The notes beneath the pieces are model-generated. The model was not told the origin of the DNA and made no database searches. It saw only the letters and a list, made by a program, of their open reading frames with translations. A stretch of 64,000 nt of DNA from assembly GCA_947646735.1 (NCBI GenBank), contig CANTFK010000020.1, forward strand, positions 186,001 to 250,000. The letters are read 5' to 3'. Below are positions 19,437-29,996 of the stretch, piece by piece. How positions within the stretch are numbered: the first letter of the stretch is position 1; each line of letters starts with the position of its first letter. The position numbers and the translations under genes were made by a program. This DNA comes from Peronospora farinosa. Its lineage: Eukaryota > Oomycota > Peronosporomycetes > Peronosporales > Peronosporaceae.

Positions 19437-21247
19437 TTAACAGCCCCCTAAACCCGACTTTCTTTGCTCGACCAGCCTCTGTGAACTTTTGCCATCCAAA
19501 CGGCTCCAGCAGTCCTTCCCCAGTCACCGTCGAAAATTTGAAACCATTCAGCTTCCTTCTCTCAACAACAAAAACTATCTCCAACGTCTTAATTTCAAAA
19601 CTCTGGTCTGACTGTTGTAACTTTGCCACCACGAATAGAAGTATTCGATATGAAATATGTGCGTGTCGGCACTAGTAACTTGTAACATCCGGACGAGACC
19701 AGTCGTCTTACACACCATGATCGCGTCGTATCCACCTTCATTCCATTTCTGTGGCATAATCCAAACGGGATTACGGCAGAGATAAAGATAATGAGGTATT
19801 CCATCCACCTTTAACACTTCAGATCGACTCCACTTTTCATGTATGTTTCCTGCCGCATCAACTATCTCAAGATCGCCATTCCGAATACTTGCGAAAAATT
19901 TCAGCTCAAACATCCATCCATTCAATGCCGAGTTTGAATAATCATTTAATGGATACATAATATCATTGATCTTGTTCGGACCCCATGTAACGCCAATCAC
20001 CATAGCAGCAAAGCGACTGATCACAGGTTTCACTACGCCAATAAAAGCAGATGTCTTGAACATCGCAAACAGGCAGCTGTAGTTTGATTGTGAATCCAGA
20101 GCGACATGCAACTTATTCACCACATCCGTCGAGTTGTAGCAAAACATATAACGACAGGATCTACCGGCGTAAAAATACTTGGCCTTTACCATGGCTGAAC
20201 GATCACTCACAGAGTCACCCAGGTATGGCTCCACGACGCGGAACAACATATCATCGCTTGTCGCAGCAAGGTACTCGTCCAGTGTCCAGGAATACACCAA
20301 ATACTCCATTGCTCGAGTTAAGAGATCGAAATGTCTGACGCCCTACTACGAAAGGTCATGGAACAAATAAACGCGAGCCGTCGCTTCATGACAACGTCCT
20401 CCCGTAAGAACCACCTATTGAAAATTTTTGCTATATTACTCAAGTCATCTTCATCAGTCCAGCCATCAACTAGCACTACACGATGCTTCGAATTATCATC
20501 AACTTGAAGCACGTCTTCCAATTCCTTAGCATTATCGATTGTTCGAGACATTCGCTCATCGCCAATCAGACGCACACACCGACAGTAAGGATTTAGCGCA
20601 ACGTCAATCCATATCACCTCCCATTCATTTCTGTCGACAGTTAATGCAAAGACCGTAGCAGTCGATGACTTTCCCGTTCCCGAAGGACCAAGAATCCAGC
20701 CTTGGTGACCTTCTTTCAGCACCCTTTCACGCAAGAACTCAACTTGCTCATGAAAGTTGGGTCTGCAGTACAGCATCATTCGTTCGGAAAGAACCCCTGG
20801 CAATGTATCCTCCTTTTTCAGCCAGAAGTACTTTGACTCTGGGTCGTAGGTATGAGGTCTCAGTAAACGAGACTTCCACTTAAAAAAATCTTTTGATGCT
20901 ATCACCAGTACGTGAACTTGACCAGTAGATGGCTGTGGCATTTTATTCTTTTCAAACAGCCAGTACTGTAAGGTCCTCGTCACATCCATCTTTTCTCCAC
21001 CAACCACCGTCTGGATGTCTTTATGCTTCTTTCCTTCTTTCAACTCCAAAGCAGCAGGAGCATCGTCTTTCAGCCAATTGCCGTCCGTCATCTTCGCAAC
21101 GAAGAGCTGAAATTGGTCCGAAGGAAAGTGGTACAACTTCTTCGCCTTCATCTCCTTCTTCAAGTCGTAAACCGACCGATTCGCGTCGATATCCACAGAA
21201 AATACGCTTCCCTTCGTACCAACAATCGCGCAGAATAGCGTTAACAT
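19432..21247 (-). pseudogene. Crinkler (CRN) effector with P-loop NTPase domain, frame-broken
   Basis: CRN proteins are oomycete effectors that enter host cells and act in the nucleus. The first 309 codons show the N-terminal ubiquitin-like module (MLTLFCAIVG start), an LFLAK-like motif (LFVAK, residues 48-52), a DWL-type region and HVLVIAS at 112-118 in place of HVLVVVP. A P-loop follows (GPSGTGKSS, about 187-195) and then a Walker B-like VVLVDG. The frame shifts near 20340, resumes in a second frame (20309 down to 19575), and shifts again near 19635 into a third that ends in a typical CRN tail (FKFSTVTGEG, FGW). The TAG stop now lies inside the element B LTR; before insertion the frame would have ended about four codons further on. 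Two indels suggest a pseudogene, though assembly errors are possible. There is no signal peptide, as is common for CRNs. Confidence 0.8.
19437..19441. repeat. Target-site duplication of element B, right copy
   Basis: ttaac, identical to 11240-11244. Confidence 0.9.
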
Positions 21248-21560
21248 CTCTTCTTTAACCTTTAGATTCTTTAATGAGAGGGAAGGGCGGCGTCTACCTA
21301 ATGACGGTTTATGACGTCAAACTGTAGAACCTGTCTATGCTAATACCCATTGGAGCAAAGGTATATATAAATAAAAACAAGCTATTAATAATGGCAGCAT
21401 TACTTTAGGCCGGTTCAACCGTCGATCGAAATGAAGTGAGTGTGACGATAAGATCGTATCCCTTTTTTGACGTCAAAACGTACCTTGACCAATCAAAACG
21501 CTGCCTTTTTATCTTCTTGTTATCATTGAAAAGTAAAAGACATTTTTGACAGATACTATC
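21248..21560. promoter_or_regulatory. Shared divergent promoter of CRN and VPS51
   Basis: The 313-bp gap between two head-to-head starts contains two perfect TGACGTCA palindromes (21312-21319 and 21468-21475), the site type bound by CREB/ATF bZIP factors. It also has a TATA-like tatatataaataa near 21362 and a CCAAT box (gaccaatc, about 21488). Both palindromes survive in the split second copy (46728-46735 and 55067-55074). Direction and use of each element are inferred. Confidence 0.5.
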
Positions 21561-24500
21561 ATGAAGGACCACAGCATGGCGCGCATGCAGGAGCTCTTGA
21601 GCAGCTATTACGGACTACAAAATCAGGAGAGTACACAGGAACAAAAACGCAATATCGATTCACCCGGATTTGATACCAAGATCTACGTTAAGGTGCGCGC
21701 TTAGCTGTACAAATGTTAACGTGTAACCTCGAGTGTAACCTTTTGTCAAAAATGAAAAAGGAGCTACTAGAAACCTGTGGACTTAACGACCTGCTCATAG
21801 CAGACAACCAGCTGATCAGCGAGATCAAGGAGCTGGACACCAACATGCAGATGCTCGTGTATGAGAATTATAACAAATTTATTAGCGCCACAGACGCAAT
21901 TCGCAGGATGAAGGTGAGGGTAGAATTTTGACACTTGTCAAATGCCTGTATTTCTGACTTTTCTGACAACGGTGTAGAACAATGTAGCGAGCATGGAGGA
22001 CGAAGCAAGGCGTGTGGTCAAGAGCATGGATGTCATTACGGCTAAGAGCGAGCATATCAATGTGGCCTTGGCGCCTCATCGCTCCAAAGTTGAAAAACTG
22101 ATTGGCGTGCGGCGGTTGCTGAAGAGATTTGAGTTCATCTTTGAGCTGCCTCAGAGACTTAAAACGTACGTGGACGGGATGTTTTGCTGTATAGGTGAGA
22201 GGCGGCAAGGTCACTGATTGTGGTTGCTGAAATGCAGTGCTGTGAAGCAGAAAGAGTACAACAATGCTACCAAGTATTATCTGCTTGCACGCCGGATACT
22301 GAGGAGATATGAGCACGTTTCATCATTTAAGGTAAGGTTGGCCTTGCAATTGCTATGGTTTATAATTAGCTCTGACGTGTTTGCTTGAGTTCTTGTAGGC
22401 GATTCAAGTGGAAGCCGAGAAAATTATTGAGCAACTTGAACTATTGCTCAAGAATCGAATGTTTGACACAACTCTTGAGTCAGAGAAGGTGTATATGCTA
22501 TGTATTGCTAGTCAGATGGGATTTTGAATCTCAATCGAACTATTTTGTCGCTCGGATGTGGACAGCTTTGTGAAACGGTGGTACTTCTGCATCAACTGGA
22601 TGCTTGTAACGACGAGATCCGAGACCAGTTTCTGAAATGGCACAAAGCATACTTTGAGCGTGCAGTGACATTGTTCAAGGTAGTGCAGCATACTACGTTC
22701 TTTTTAGTCGATGTGCCTGGGCTAATCTCACCCGCTATGTTCACTACAGTCTCAAGGCAAGGCGGCCACGGTGCTGGATTTCCTCCAAAGATTCAATGCG
22801 GATGTCTTATCGAAGATGGGTCGAGTGTTTTTAGTGTACAAAACCCACTTGATGCCCCAAGTTGTCACGCGCGAAAAGTTGTCGACATCACGCAAGCCCT
22901 CCGATACGACTCGAGACGATTTGCTCCTAAATTTTGTGAATGAGCTGTTTGCACTGTATCGGAAACAGTGTATCATGCAGTTTCGCCGTTTGCACACGGA
23001 ATATGTAAGCCCACCATTGATGGATTGACTCTTTGCACGGCCATTACTTACATATGATCACCACTTGCTCGTCTCATGGAGGGCTCGACGGATGAAGTCC
23101 TTGATATGCTGCAGGACGAAGACCTCTCCTCAGACATTGTCGAAAGTGAGTACTTCGTGTTCATGCACGTAATGAAGCACTTTGTCTCGCAGGTGAAAAT
23201 TGTAGACCGAAGCATTCCAATGTATGGGCTAGCCGAAAATGCCACTGGAATTGTGGAAGGCTGCGTGCAGTTCCAGATTAAAAGTGTTTTTCGAAAAGTG
23301 CACGGGGATACTGGGACGCTCTTTGTTACTTTTTACAAAGATGTGTGTGATTTGGGGCGAAACTCGCGCGATGGTGGAGAGAGCGTTTTATCTTTAGCGC
23401 AGAAGTCAGCGAGGGCATTCAATGATATCGTGCAGAAAGTACTGCAGCAAATGGAGCCTATGATGCAAGCAGGTTTCTCGATTCTTCCCGAGTTAAGTCG
23501 ACTCTTCTCCGACTTAATACAGGTACGATGGTCATCAATTTGTCTTTCAATCTCTGCTTGCCTTCTAGTTTGTGTATGGATCTTAAATATTTTGATCTTT
23601 TTAGGGCCAATTTTACGATTTTCTTATATGGTTTAACGCCTCGGTGCTCCGATACGCAGAGCCCAAGCGTGCATTTACTCCACCAGATCGGCCGCTTACA
23701 ACTAGACCCGAGGAACAAGATAGTGCAACACTTCCGTGGCTGGAGCCTACTCCGCAGTTCTTGCTATTCCTAGCGTGTATGTGTCAAGAGTTGTCAGCTG
23801 AGGGTATTGGTGAACGCGTACGCGATCTTATTGAGCGTTTGTCAGTACCCTCGTTTCCATCAAAACATCCCGACATTGAACGAAGTCGCAGCAGTCAAAT
23901 TAACGAGCAGGACATGATGCATATGATCGAAGTGACTCGCGAATCTTCTGCAGAGCTACTGCAGCACGTCGCAAAGCAGTATGGGGACCAGCTGTGTACC
24001 ATAATTCATACTGGGGTGACTGCTACGTCATGGGCGGACATGAACGAGGAGCCAAGAAGTGTGCAGGAAATGATGGCCGCGGTTGTAGAGACCACTTTTC
24101 GATTCGGGAAGGAAATTGCTGTGGCGCTCGGCGATGAGAATAGCATATTTATTGGAATCAACAGTCGTGCAGCAAGTCGTGACTTTCGCCGGCGTGTCAG
24201 TGCGCTGCGGTCTCGCAATGCAGGGGTTGCATCAGCAACGTCAGGCATGCAACTTGACGTGGATCGGATGTTTGCCCGTAAAATCCATGTTTTTCCAACC
24301 CAGCTCGAACTCACTGCAGATGCGTTCGTTCAGACCATGCTTAAAATGTGCGTTAAAGCCTTCAGCGAATGGGTGCGGTTGTTGGAGCTGTCAAAGTTCG
24401 GCTTACAGCAGATACAATTGGATGCTGAATTTTTGTGCAGTATGCTGATGCATATGGTGGTGGCTGGCGAGGAAGTGGAGAGTCTTTTGTCTGACCTACT

Positions 24501-24603
24501 TTCGAACGCACGTGCTCGAGCTGTTGAAGACGTGCTGATGGATCGTAGCAACGTGGTTGCCATTGTGAGCACCAAGAGCACCCAAGTTTTGTCACGCCGA
24601 TGA
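21561..24603 (+). CDS. VPS51: VPS51 (GARP/EARP tethering complex subunit)
   Basis: Subunit of the GARP and EARP complexes that tether endosome-derived vesicles at the trans-Golgi or recycling endosomes. Nine exons give 839 residues with every phase consistent: 21561-21692, 21761-21913, 21978-22165, 22238-22331, 22399-22488, 22512-22679, 22750-23004, 23082-23522, 23605-24603. Exon 2 carries the Vps51 family signature (LVYENYNKFISATDAIRRMK). Long helical, coiled-coil-rich segments follow, as expected for a CATCHR-type tether. The gap between exons 5 and 6 is only 23 bp and is either a mini-intron or a frameshift. The last intron-like sequence lies in the 3' UTR (about 24619-24692). A rearranged partial copy lies at 55019-56165. 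The start is the first ATG before the conserved helix. Confidence 0.88.
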
Positions 24604-25900
24604 TGATTCAGCGTAACAGGTGACTGCAACAAAAAGCTTTTTTATTCAAGGTGTTTACATCGTCTAACTTTGTGTGTGTCGTTGGCTTGCAGCACGATTT
24701 GTTCTGTGACATCGCCAGCCTAGTATGAAATCACCAGACATCCAGAGCTACCTTCATCCGAAATATTACCGCCGATATGTTGGCGATGCAATCGGTATCG
24801 CTGAAGATTTCTTACAGCACAGTCGTAGATGCATCCTCTGAATACATAATTATCATTCTCACTTTTACTATCTTCGGCAGACGTTCCTCTCTTGTGGTGA
24901 GTCTGTTATATAATAATATGAAGTGCTTATAAGAATGTATTACTCTTTCGACCACACTTTTTACTATTTTCACCGCACCATAACTTTTGCTTAGATAACA
25001 AACCCAACACCACACCACACCACACCACCACATCACCTCACCAAACTCTGTTCTGATTGTGTAGGAATATTCTTGATGCGCTTTCTACAATTACACCTGA
25101 CTAGAAGTATTTCGAAATGCAAGCATAAACTTGAGTTGTAGTGTGCTGACATGGGCATTGCGGTGGGTTTCGGTTTCCTAGGTTCTTATTGCGCTAACTT
25201 ACGAACGTTTCTGAATAGTATGCTGCCACACATGATAAAAAACTTCGTACGAGTTACGGCGTTTGCCACTGAGACACCTAACATGCTTGACAAAGTTGGG
25301 CAATCATCTGTTGCAATGAAAGTGCTAGTGTTGTCGAGAGGTCCAGACTTATTTGCATGACTATAAAGTACCTGCCATGGCACATATGGCAGATATTTCT
25401 TCCTTGACTTTTTCAAGAACAAGAAGATCAAGAATAAGGGTAAGAAGTAGTAAAAGTGGTTGAAAAAAGTGGAGCCACAACAGATAAACCATTTAAGCTA
25501 GTTGTAGCCCGCACAATAGTCTCGATGCGCTTAGGGAAATGTGTATTGCAAGCGGCCCCTGCCAAAAGCATCAATTGTAGATTTCTATTTTATTTTTGCC
25601 TGATTCAACGTAGAGTTAATGACTTCTAACTCCATATCCGAATGCACATCCTGCTGTTGTTGCATTTTCCATCACCAAGCTCGTCCGTCACATCGACTCC
25701 AGCGTAGATGCATAGAACGCTCGGCAGATTGACGACGGTCTGTGTGTTGAATTTGGTTATTTTAACAAACCTTTGTGGTGTGTGCAAAAGTTATGATGTG
25801 GCGAAAATAGTAAAATGTGTGGTAGGAATAGTAATTCTCAATGATTATAGCTAATAATATTTAACTATATTGTGTTTTACAATGATAAATTGCTCGCATT
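24604..25900. other. AT-rich intergenic region downstream of VPS51
   Basis: No gene recognised. It holds a short ccacacc-type microsatellite near 25010-25030 and only frames under 85 codons. A 3' UTR intron of VPS51 may occupy the first 90 bp. Confidence 0.5.
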
Positions 25901-25996
25901 CTTGAAGTTGGAGAGCCCTCCAATTGGTTGATATAGGCCATGATATCAGCCAGCGCGCTGGCCAATAAAGGATGGACGCACGCAATAAGTGTAGGG
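25901..25996 (+). repeat. Diverged LTR fragment
   Basis: Resembles 26113-26212 inside the adjacent LTR: the phrases ttgaagttgg, ggttgatata, atatca and gatggacgc recur in order. It is a second, older copy directly upstream of the LTR at 25997. Confidence 0.5.
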
Positions 25997-26450
25997 TGTA
26001 ACGGGGTAAGTTTGCTACATTATATTGACACTTATATGAAGTGTCAATAAGAATATTATTTTAACTAATAAAATTCGACAAAATTATCTTTACTTTTAAT
26101 ATTGTTCTTGCATCTCATTGAAGTTGGTTATGCCCTATATTTGGTTGATATAAGCCATTATATCAACCAACGAGCTAAACAATGACCGATGGACGCGCGC
26201 AATGGGTGGAGAGCAAGTTGTCAATATACATAGTTGGAGTTTAGTATAGTTAAGACAAAGTTATAACAAATTAGTTTTTATCAGATAGTTCAACTATATA
26301 AATATACAGTTCTTTTTTTCCTTACAACAAAAGTGTCACTTAGTCGCATAGCTTCCTCTGTATCCGTCCGTGTACGTGAGGTATTAAGGCACCTGCTTAC
26401 ACTGTCATCAGTGTAGGTAGACGAGTATAGTCGGAGGGTGCCCCGTTACA
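25997..26450 (+). repeat. LTR of a further gypsy family, 454 bp
   Basis: It begins TGTAACGGGG and ends CCCCGTTACA, a perfect 10-bp inverted terminus. The primer-binding site TGGTAGCACT (26453-26462) follows two bases later. It is therefore a plus-strand 5' LTR; only a gag stub follows and no partner LTR is seen. Confidence 0.8.
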
Positions 26451-26464
26451 CCTGGTAGCACTTT

Positions 26465-26689
26465 GTGGTCCGTTTAACGACCACCGTATCGTTTGCTAAG
26501 GAACCAGCGGATGAAGAACGTCACCACGCAACGCGTGATGACTTTGGTCATTTGAGTGATCTCAAATGGAATGCGGCTCAGTGTATGGCTGAAACCATCG
26601 GCAACCCTTCCGTTGGCGCCATGTTGCTGTCTCTTAGCGTAGACGAACAACATGCAACTGTGGTGGAGTGGGATTTGCAAAATTGCTGA
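26465..26689 (+). pseudogene. gag N-terminal stub
   Basis: An open stretch of about 74 codons right after the LTR and primer-binding site. The segment LKWNAAQCMAETIG followed by SLSVDEQHATV aligns with the gag N-terminus of element D ([25 protein letters not shown]). It ends at a stop and the rest of the element is missing. Confidence 0.5.
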
Positions 26690-27230
26690 TGCGATTCCGA
26701 CTATCCACTGGCGCTAGGACGACCGACTAATGAAGGGGCTACCCCGATTCCGTGTATAATGCCTTTCTCACCTTGTGTACCCGTAGTTTGGGCGGGTTTA
26801 ATTTTCTAGGTGGACTTAAGTCGATGTTGATCCTAATTGGGTTACATATAGGGGCTTGGGTGATCTTCAAGGAAATCTTCACAAGACAGACCGATTACTT
26901 GGTGTGATCTTCCTAATCGATCAAGATTACCCATTAAAGCGAAGCTTGGATCGTTTAAACACTCGAGCAGAACCTTCTGACCACTTGATCCGTCCTGCAC
27001 TTGCTTCGCCTTGCCCTACTTGTTGTATCTGCGTCCAATCGATGTTGAGTTGTGTTGAGAGTTCTTGCAATTCCTAGCCAAATAATCCAGGGATATGACT
27101 TGCGTAGTGTGTAGGCTTCCGTTGGGTGGCCAAAAAATTCAGCCCGGAAGAGAAGCCGACACATGTATTAGAAGTAAAATTGAACTATGTTTCGTGTTTT
27201 CTATTTAATCAATAATCAAACCTACGATAA
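26690..27230. repeat. Dispersed repeat, partner near 45030-45240
   Basis: The stretch near 26741-26800 (taccccgat, ctcaccttgtgtacccg, ggcgggtt) recurs near 45040-45100. A second phrase (ccacttgatc) recurs near 45207. The nature of the parent repeat is unknown; no long frame is preserved here. Confidence 0.45.
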
Positions 27231-27284
27231 TGCCTATCTGTAGTCCAGGATCTATTACCACGTGTCGTCCCTTCAGATATATCA

Positions 27285-27840
27285 GATCTCGATATGTGGT
27301 CCACTCCAAATACCTTCACCATTCTCATCCAATCGCGACTTGCCTTATTCTTGGATCGCGATCTGAATCAGATCGCGTATCAGTTCAGGATCGCGGTCGA
27401 TCCATAATGTGTGATTTATGTGACTTGGATCGCGATCTACTCCGGATCTCGGTTTTGAGTCGGATCGCGGTTCGGAATTAGATTGCGTTTCCGAACTTGA
27501 TCACGTACCTGAGTCGGACCGTGGTTCTTAGTCGGATCGCGGTTCTGATTCGGATCGCGGTTTTAAGCTAAAATGCGTTTTATACACAATGGATCGCGAT
27601 CGATCCTCAATGTTTTGTACACATAACCTGGATCGCGATCTACACTTTACGAAAATCTGGTCCCTTGCTCCTCCACAGTTAAATAACGGAATTACGGATC
27701 GCGGATCCACCTGAATACTAAGATTGCAATGCGATCCAGACTTGGATCGCGGTGCTATCCAAACTAGATGGCGACACGATATGTATCTCGGATCGTGATT
27801 TGTCCATTACAACTAATTGAGGACGCGATCCACACTATGC
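27285..27840. repeat. Cluster of interspersed GGATCGCG motifs
   Basis: More than a dozen copies of ggatcgcg or its complement, several as the palindrome tcgcgatc, lie at irregular intervals of about 20-60 bp. The spacing is not a simple tandem period. No protein is coded. Confidence 0.6.
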
Positions 27841-28180
27841 GAAATTTCGCTATTCCATATTCAAGTAAAATTCGTACCAATTCAATCCATCTAATTGGAT
27901 CAACAGATACCGGAATCAATATATATCCAAACGGTGATCGAATTTATGATAATCAAACATAATTCGGAATTGTGATCCATGCCATGTATCTTCACCTTAA
28001 GTATGTTTTGATCCATATTATCATCGTCTTCGATGATATTGATCCAGTCTTCATTCGTTTTATTGAACAAGAAAAATAGATCTTAGATCAACGGCACTTT
28101 TCCATTTGACGTCCATGAATTAAGATCGACTTCACCACAGCCAATAAGTCATTTTGGAAAGTACTTAATGGGGGACAGGA
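27841..28180. other. Unassigned AT-rich sequence
   Basis: Nothing recognisable; short frames only. Confidence 0.4.
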
Positions 28181-28185
28181 ATCCA

Positions 28186-28305
28186 ACCGTTATGAGAAAG
28201 TAATCCGACCGTTTATGGAAAAGGGCCAGCCGTTATGGGAAAGGATTCCCGCCGTTATGGGAAAGAGATCCAACCGTTATGGGAAAGGGATCCAACCGCT
28301 GGCCA
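28186..28305 (+). repeat. Short tandem repeat, unit about 25 bp
   Basis: Four to five imperfect copies of a unit like aaccgttatgggaaagggat. It lies just upstream of gypsy remnant F. Confidence 0.7.
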
Positions 28306-28384
28306 GAAAAGTCCCGATAACTCGGCTCCGGGTTTATCGAGCAAAATTTTACATGAAATTAGCCAAAATTCTCTAATCGACTCT

Positions 28385-29366
28385 ACCACCCCACCATTGC
28401 CAAGTTCATACAACATGAATTTGACGAAGTCGTGAAGAAACTCACCTAGTTACAGGAGCAAGGTTCTCAACAGGTAGACCTGTTGAGAGAACAAGGCGCT
28501 CAATAGACTGTTTTTCTATGACAACAGCAGTCTAGTGCTGCTGTTGTCGGGTCGACGTATATACATCGACCAGAGTCCTAGAAGATTGTTGTCTATAAAT
28601 ACAATCCAGTCAAAAGCGACGCCTTGTTGAGATGTTCGTCGAACTCGACGATGCCATCGAGGCATGTCGCATCGACGAAAAAGCGTAGTGGTCAAGTTTG
28701 CGATGTCGAACTTGGCTGGACGTGCCAAAGTTTGGGCCTTAGGGATCAAGCTGCATGACCCATACTTACTTTTTTCCAACGTATGATGTCTTCAAGGCGC
28801 GGCTCAAACACACGTTTGAATTGCCTCGCGCCGAATGCAGGGCTCGAGCTGAGCTCCTGGATCTGAAACAGAGTAAGCGTGATATACACGCTTACGCCCA
28901 ACATGTACGATACCTCGTTTGTTGTATCGTTCTTAACTTAAAAGATGAACACACGCAGGTTACTGTGTTCATCAAGGGTCGGACAGATGGTCCTGTCAAG
29001 ACCCACCTGTTCCGCTTGGAACTAGAATCGCTGGATCAAGCGATCTCTGCAGCGGAACAAGGGGACTTCAGCCTACAACAGGCTCATGTCCACTCGGGGT
29101 CCTATCGTCCACCGAGACAACAGGAGGGCGGATGTTCAGAACCAATGTGTATCTACTATGTAGAGAGCGAGCGACCTCGCTATACAGGATACAAGAGATT
29201 GCAAAAGTGCAATCGCTGCCAGAAGATGGGTCGCTACGCCTATGAGTGTAGCGTCCCACGCCCAGTGTCTCGTAACACTGGGTGTGACGATCGTCCGTCT
29301 GCCAAGAACGGCCAGAGACGTGGGTCTCACGTTGCTGCAAAATCGCAAAAACGTGGTGAGCCATAA
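28385..29366 (+). pseudogene. Remnant F gag
   Basis: The N-terminal helix (HEFDEVVKKL, VDLLREQGAQ) is interrupted by stops at about 28450 and 28505. The gag core follows from 28755 (ARLKHTFELP, then HAYAQHVRYL) as an open frame of 203 codons. The zinc knuckle reads CNRCQKMGRYAYEC: the spacing is right but the histidine is replaced by arginine, so zinc binding is doubtful. The tail is Arg/Lys-rich. Confidence 0.75.
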
Positions 29367-29439
29367 AAAGCCAGTCGTGGTCAGTAGGGGCGGAGCGCCC
29401 TACTGATACAGCAACGTCACAAAAGCTTGCGGGACTATT

Positions 29440-29815
29440 GACATAAGTTGCTCCCAACACACAGTCACTGTGTGTTGCCGCTCCCAGTGATGAGGTATCC
29501 CTCATCACCTCGAAAATCGAAGTGACAATGAACATGTCACTTCGTGCCCTAGTTGATTGTGGGGCTTCGAACAACTTTGTTCGACGCCAATCGCTAGATG
29601 ATCGTAGGATCAAATATGTGGAGCGCGAGGCCCCTATACCGACGATAACGGTGCGCCTTGCAACGGGTGCATCCGTACCAGTAAAGAAACATGTAGTGGG
29701 AATTCACTACACGTTTAAAGGTAAAGAGTACGATGATGATTTTATCGTACTCGATCTGGATGACAAATTGGTTGTCATCCTAGGATTACCACGGCTCCGA
29801 AGGTACGATCCATGA
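29440..29815 (+). pseudogene. Remnant F protease
   Basis: Retropepsin fold with LVDCGASNNFVRR; the usual DSG is DCG. The flap region (TVRLATGASV) and the ILGLPRL end are present. The frame stops at TGA just after the domain. Confidence 0.7.
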
Positions 29816-29863
29816 GTCAGCTGGCAGCATCGAACCGTGAAGATTTTTACCGCTTGTCCATCA

Positions 29864-29996
29864 GATGGCCATCTGATGAGCGTCTTGGAGCGTTCACAAG
29901 CGTGTGAATGTACTACGAGTGAGTGAGATGGCCATCTGATGAACGTCTTGGAGCGCTCACAAGCGTGTGAATGTACTACGAGTGAGTGTGATGGCC
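29864..29996 (+). repeat. 63-bp tandem duplication in the F protease-RT linker
   Basis: Two nearly identical 63-bp units start at 29864 and 29927, with the beginning of a third at 29990 (gatggcc). The unit codes 21 residues (HLMSVLERSQACECTTSE-like). It occupies the same pol position as the 87-bp array of A/B and the 66-bp array of D. Confidence 0.85.

Noticed and set aside
24812..25036. Minus-strand 74-codon ORF
   Set aside because: Low-complexity start over the ccacacc microsatellite; no other support.
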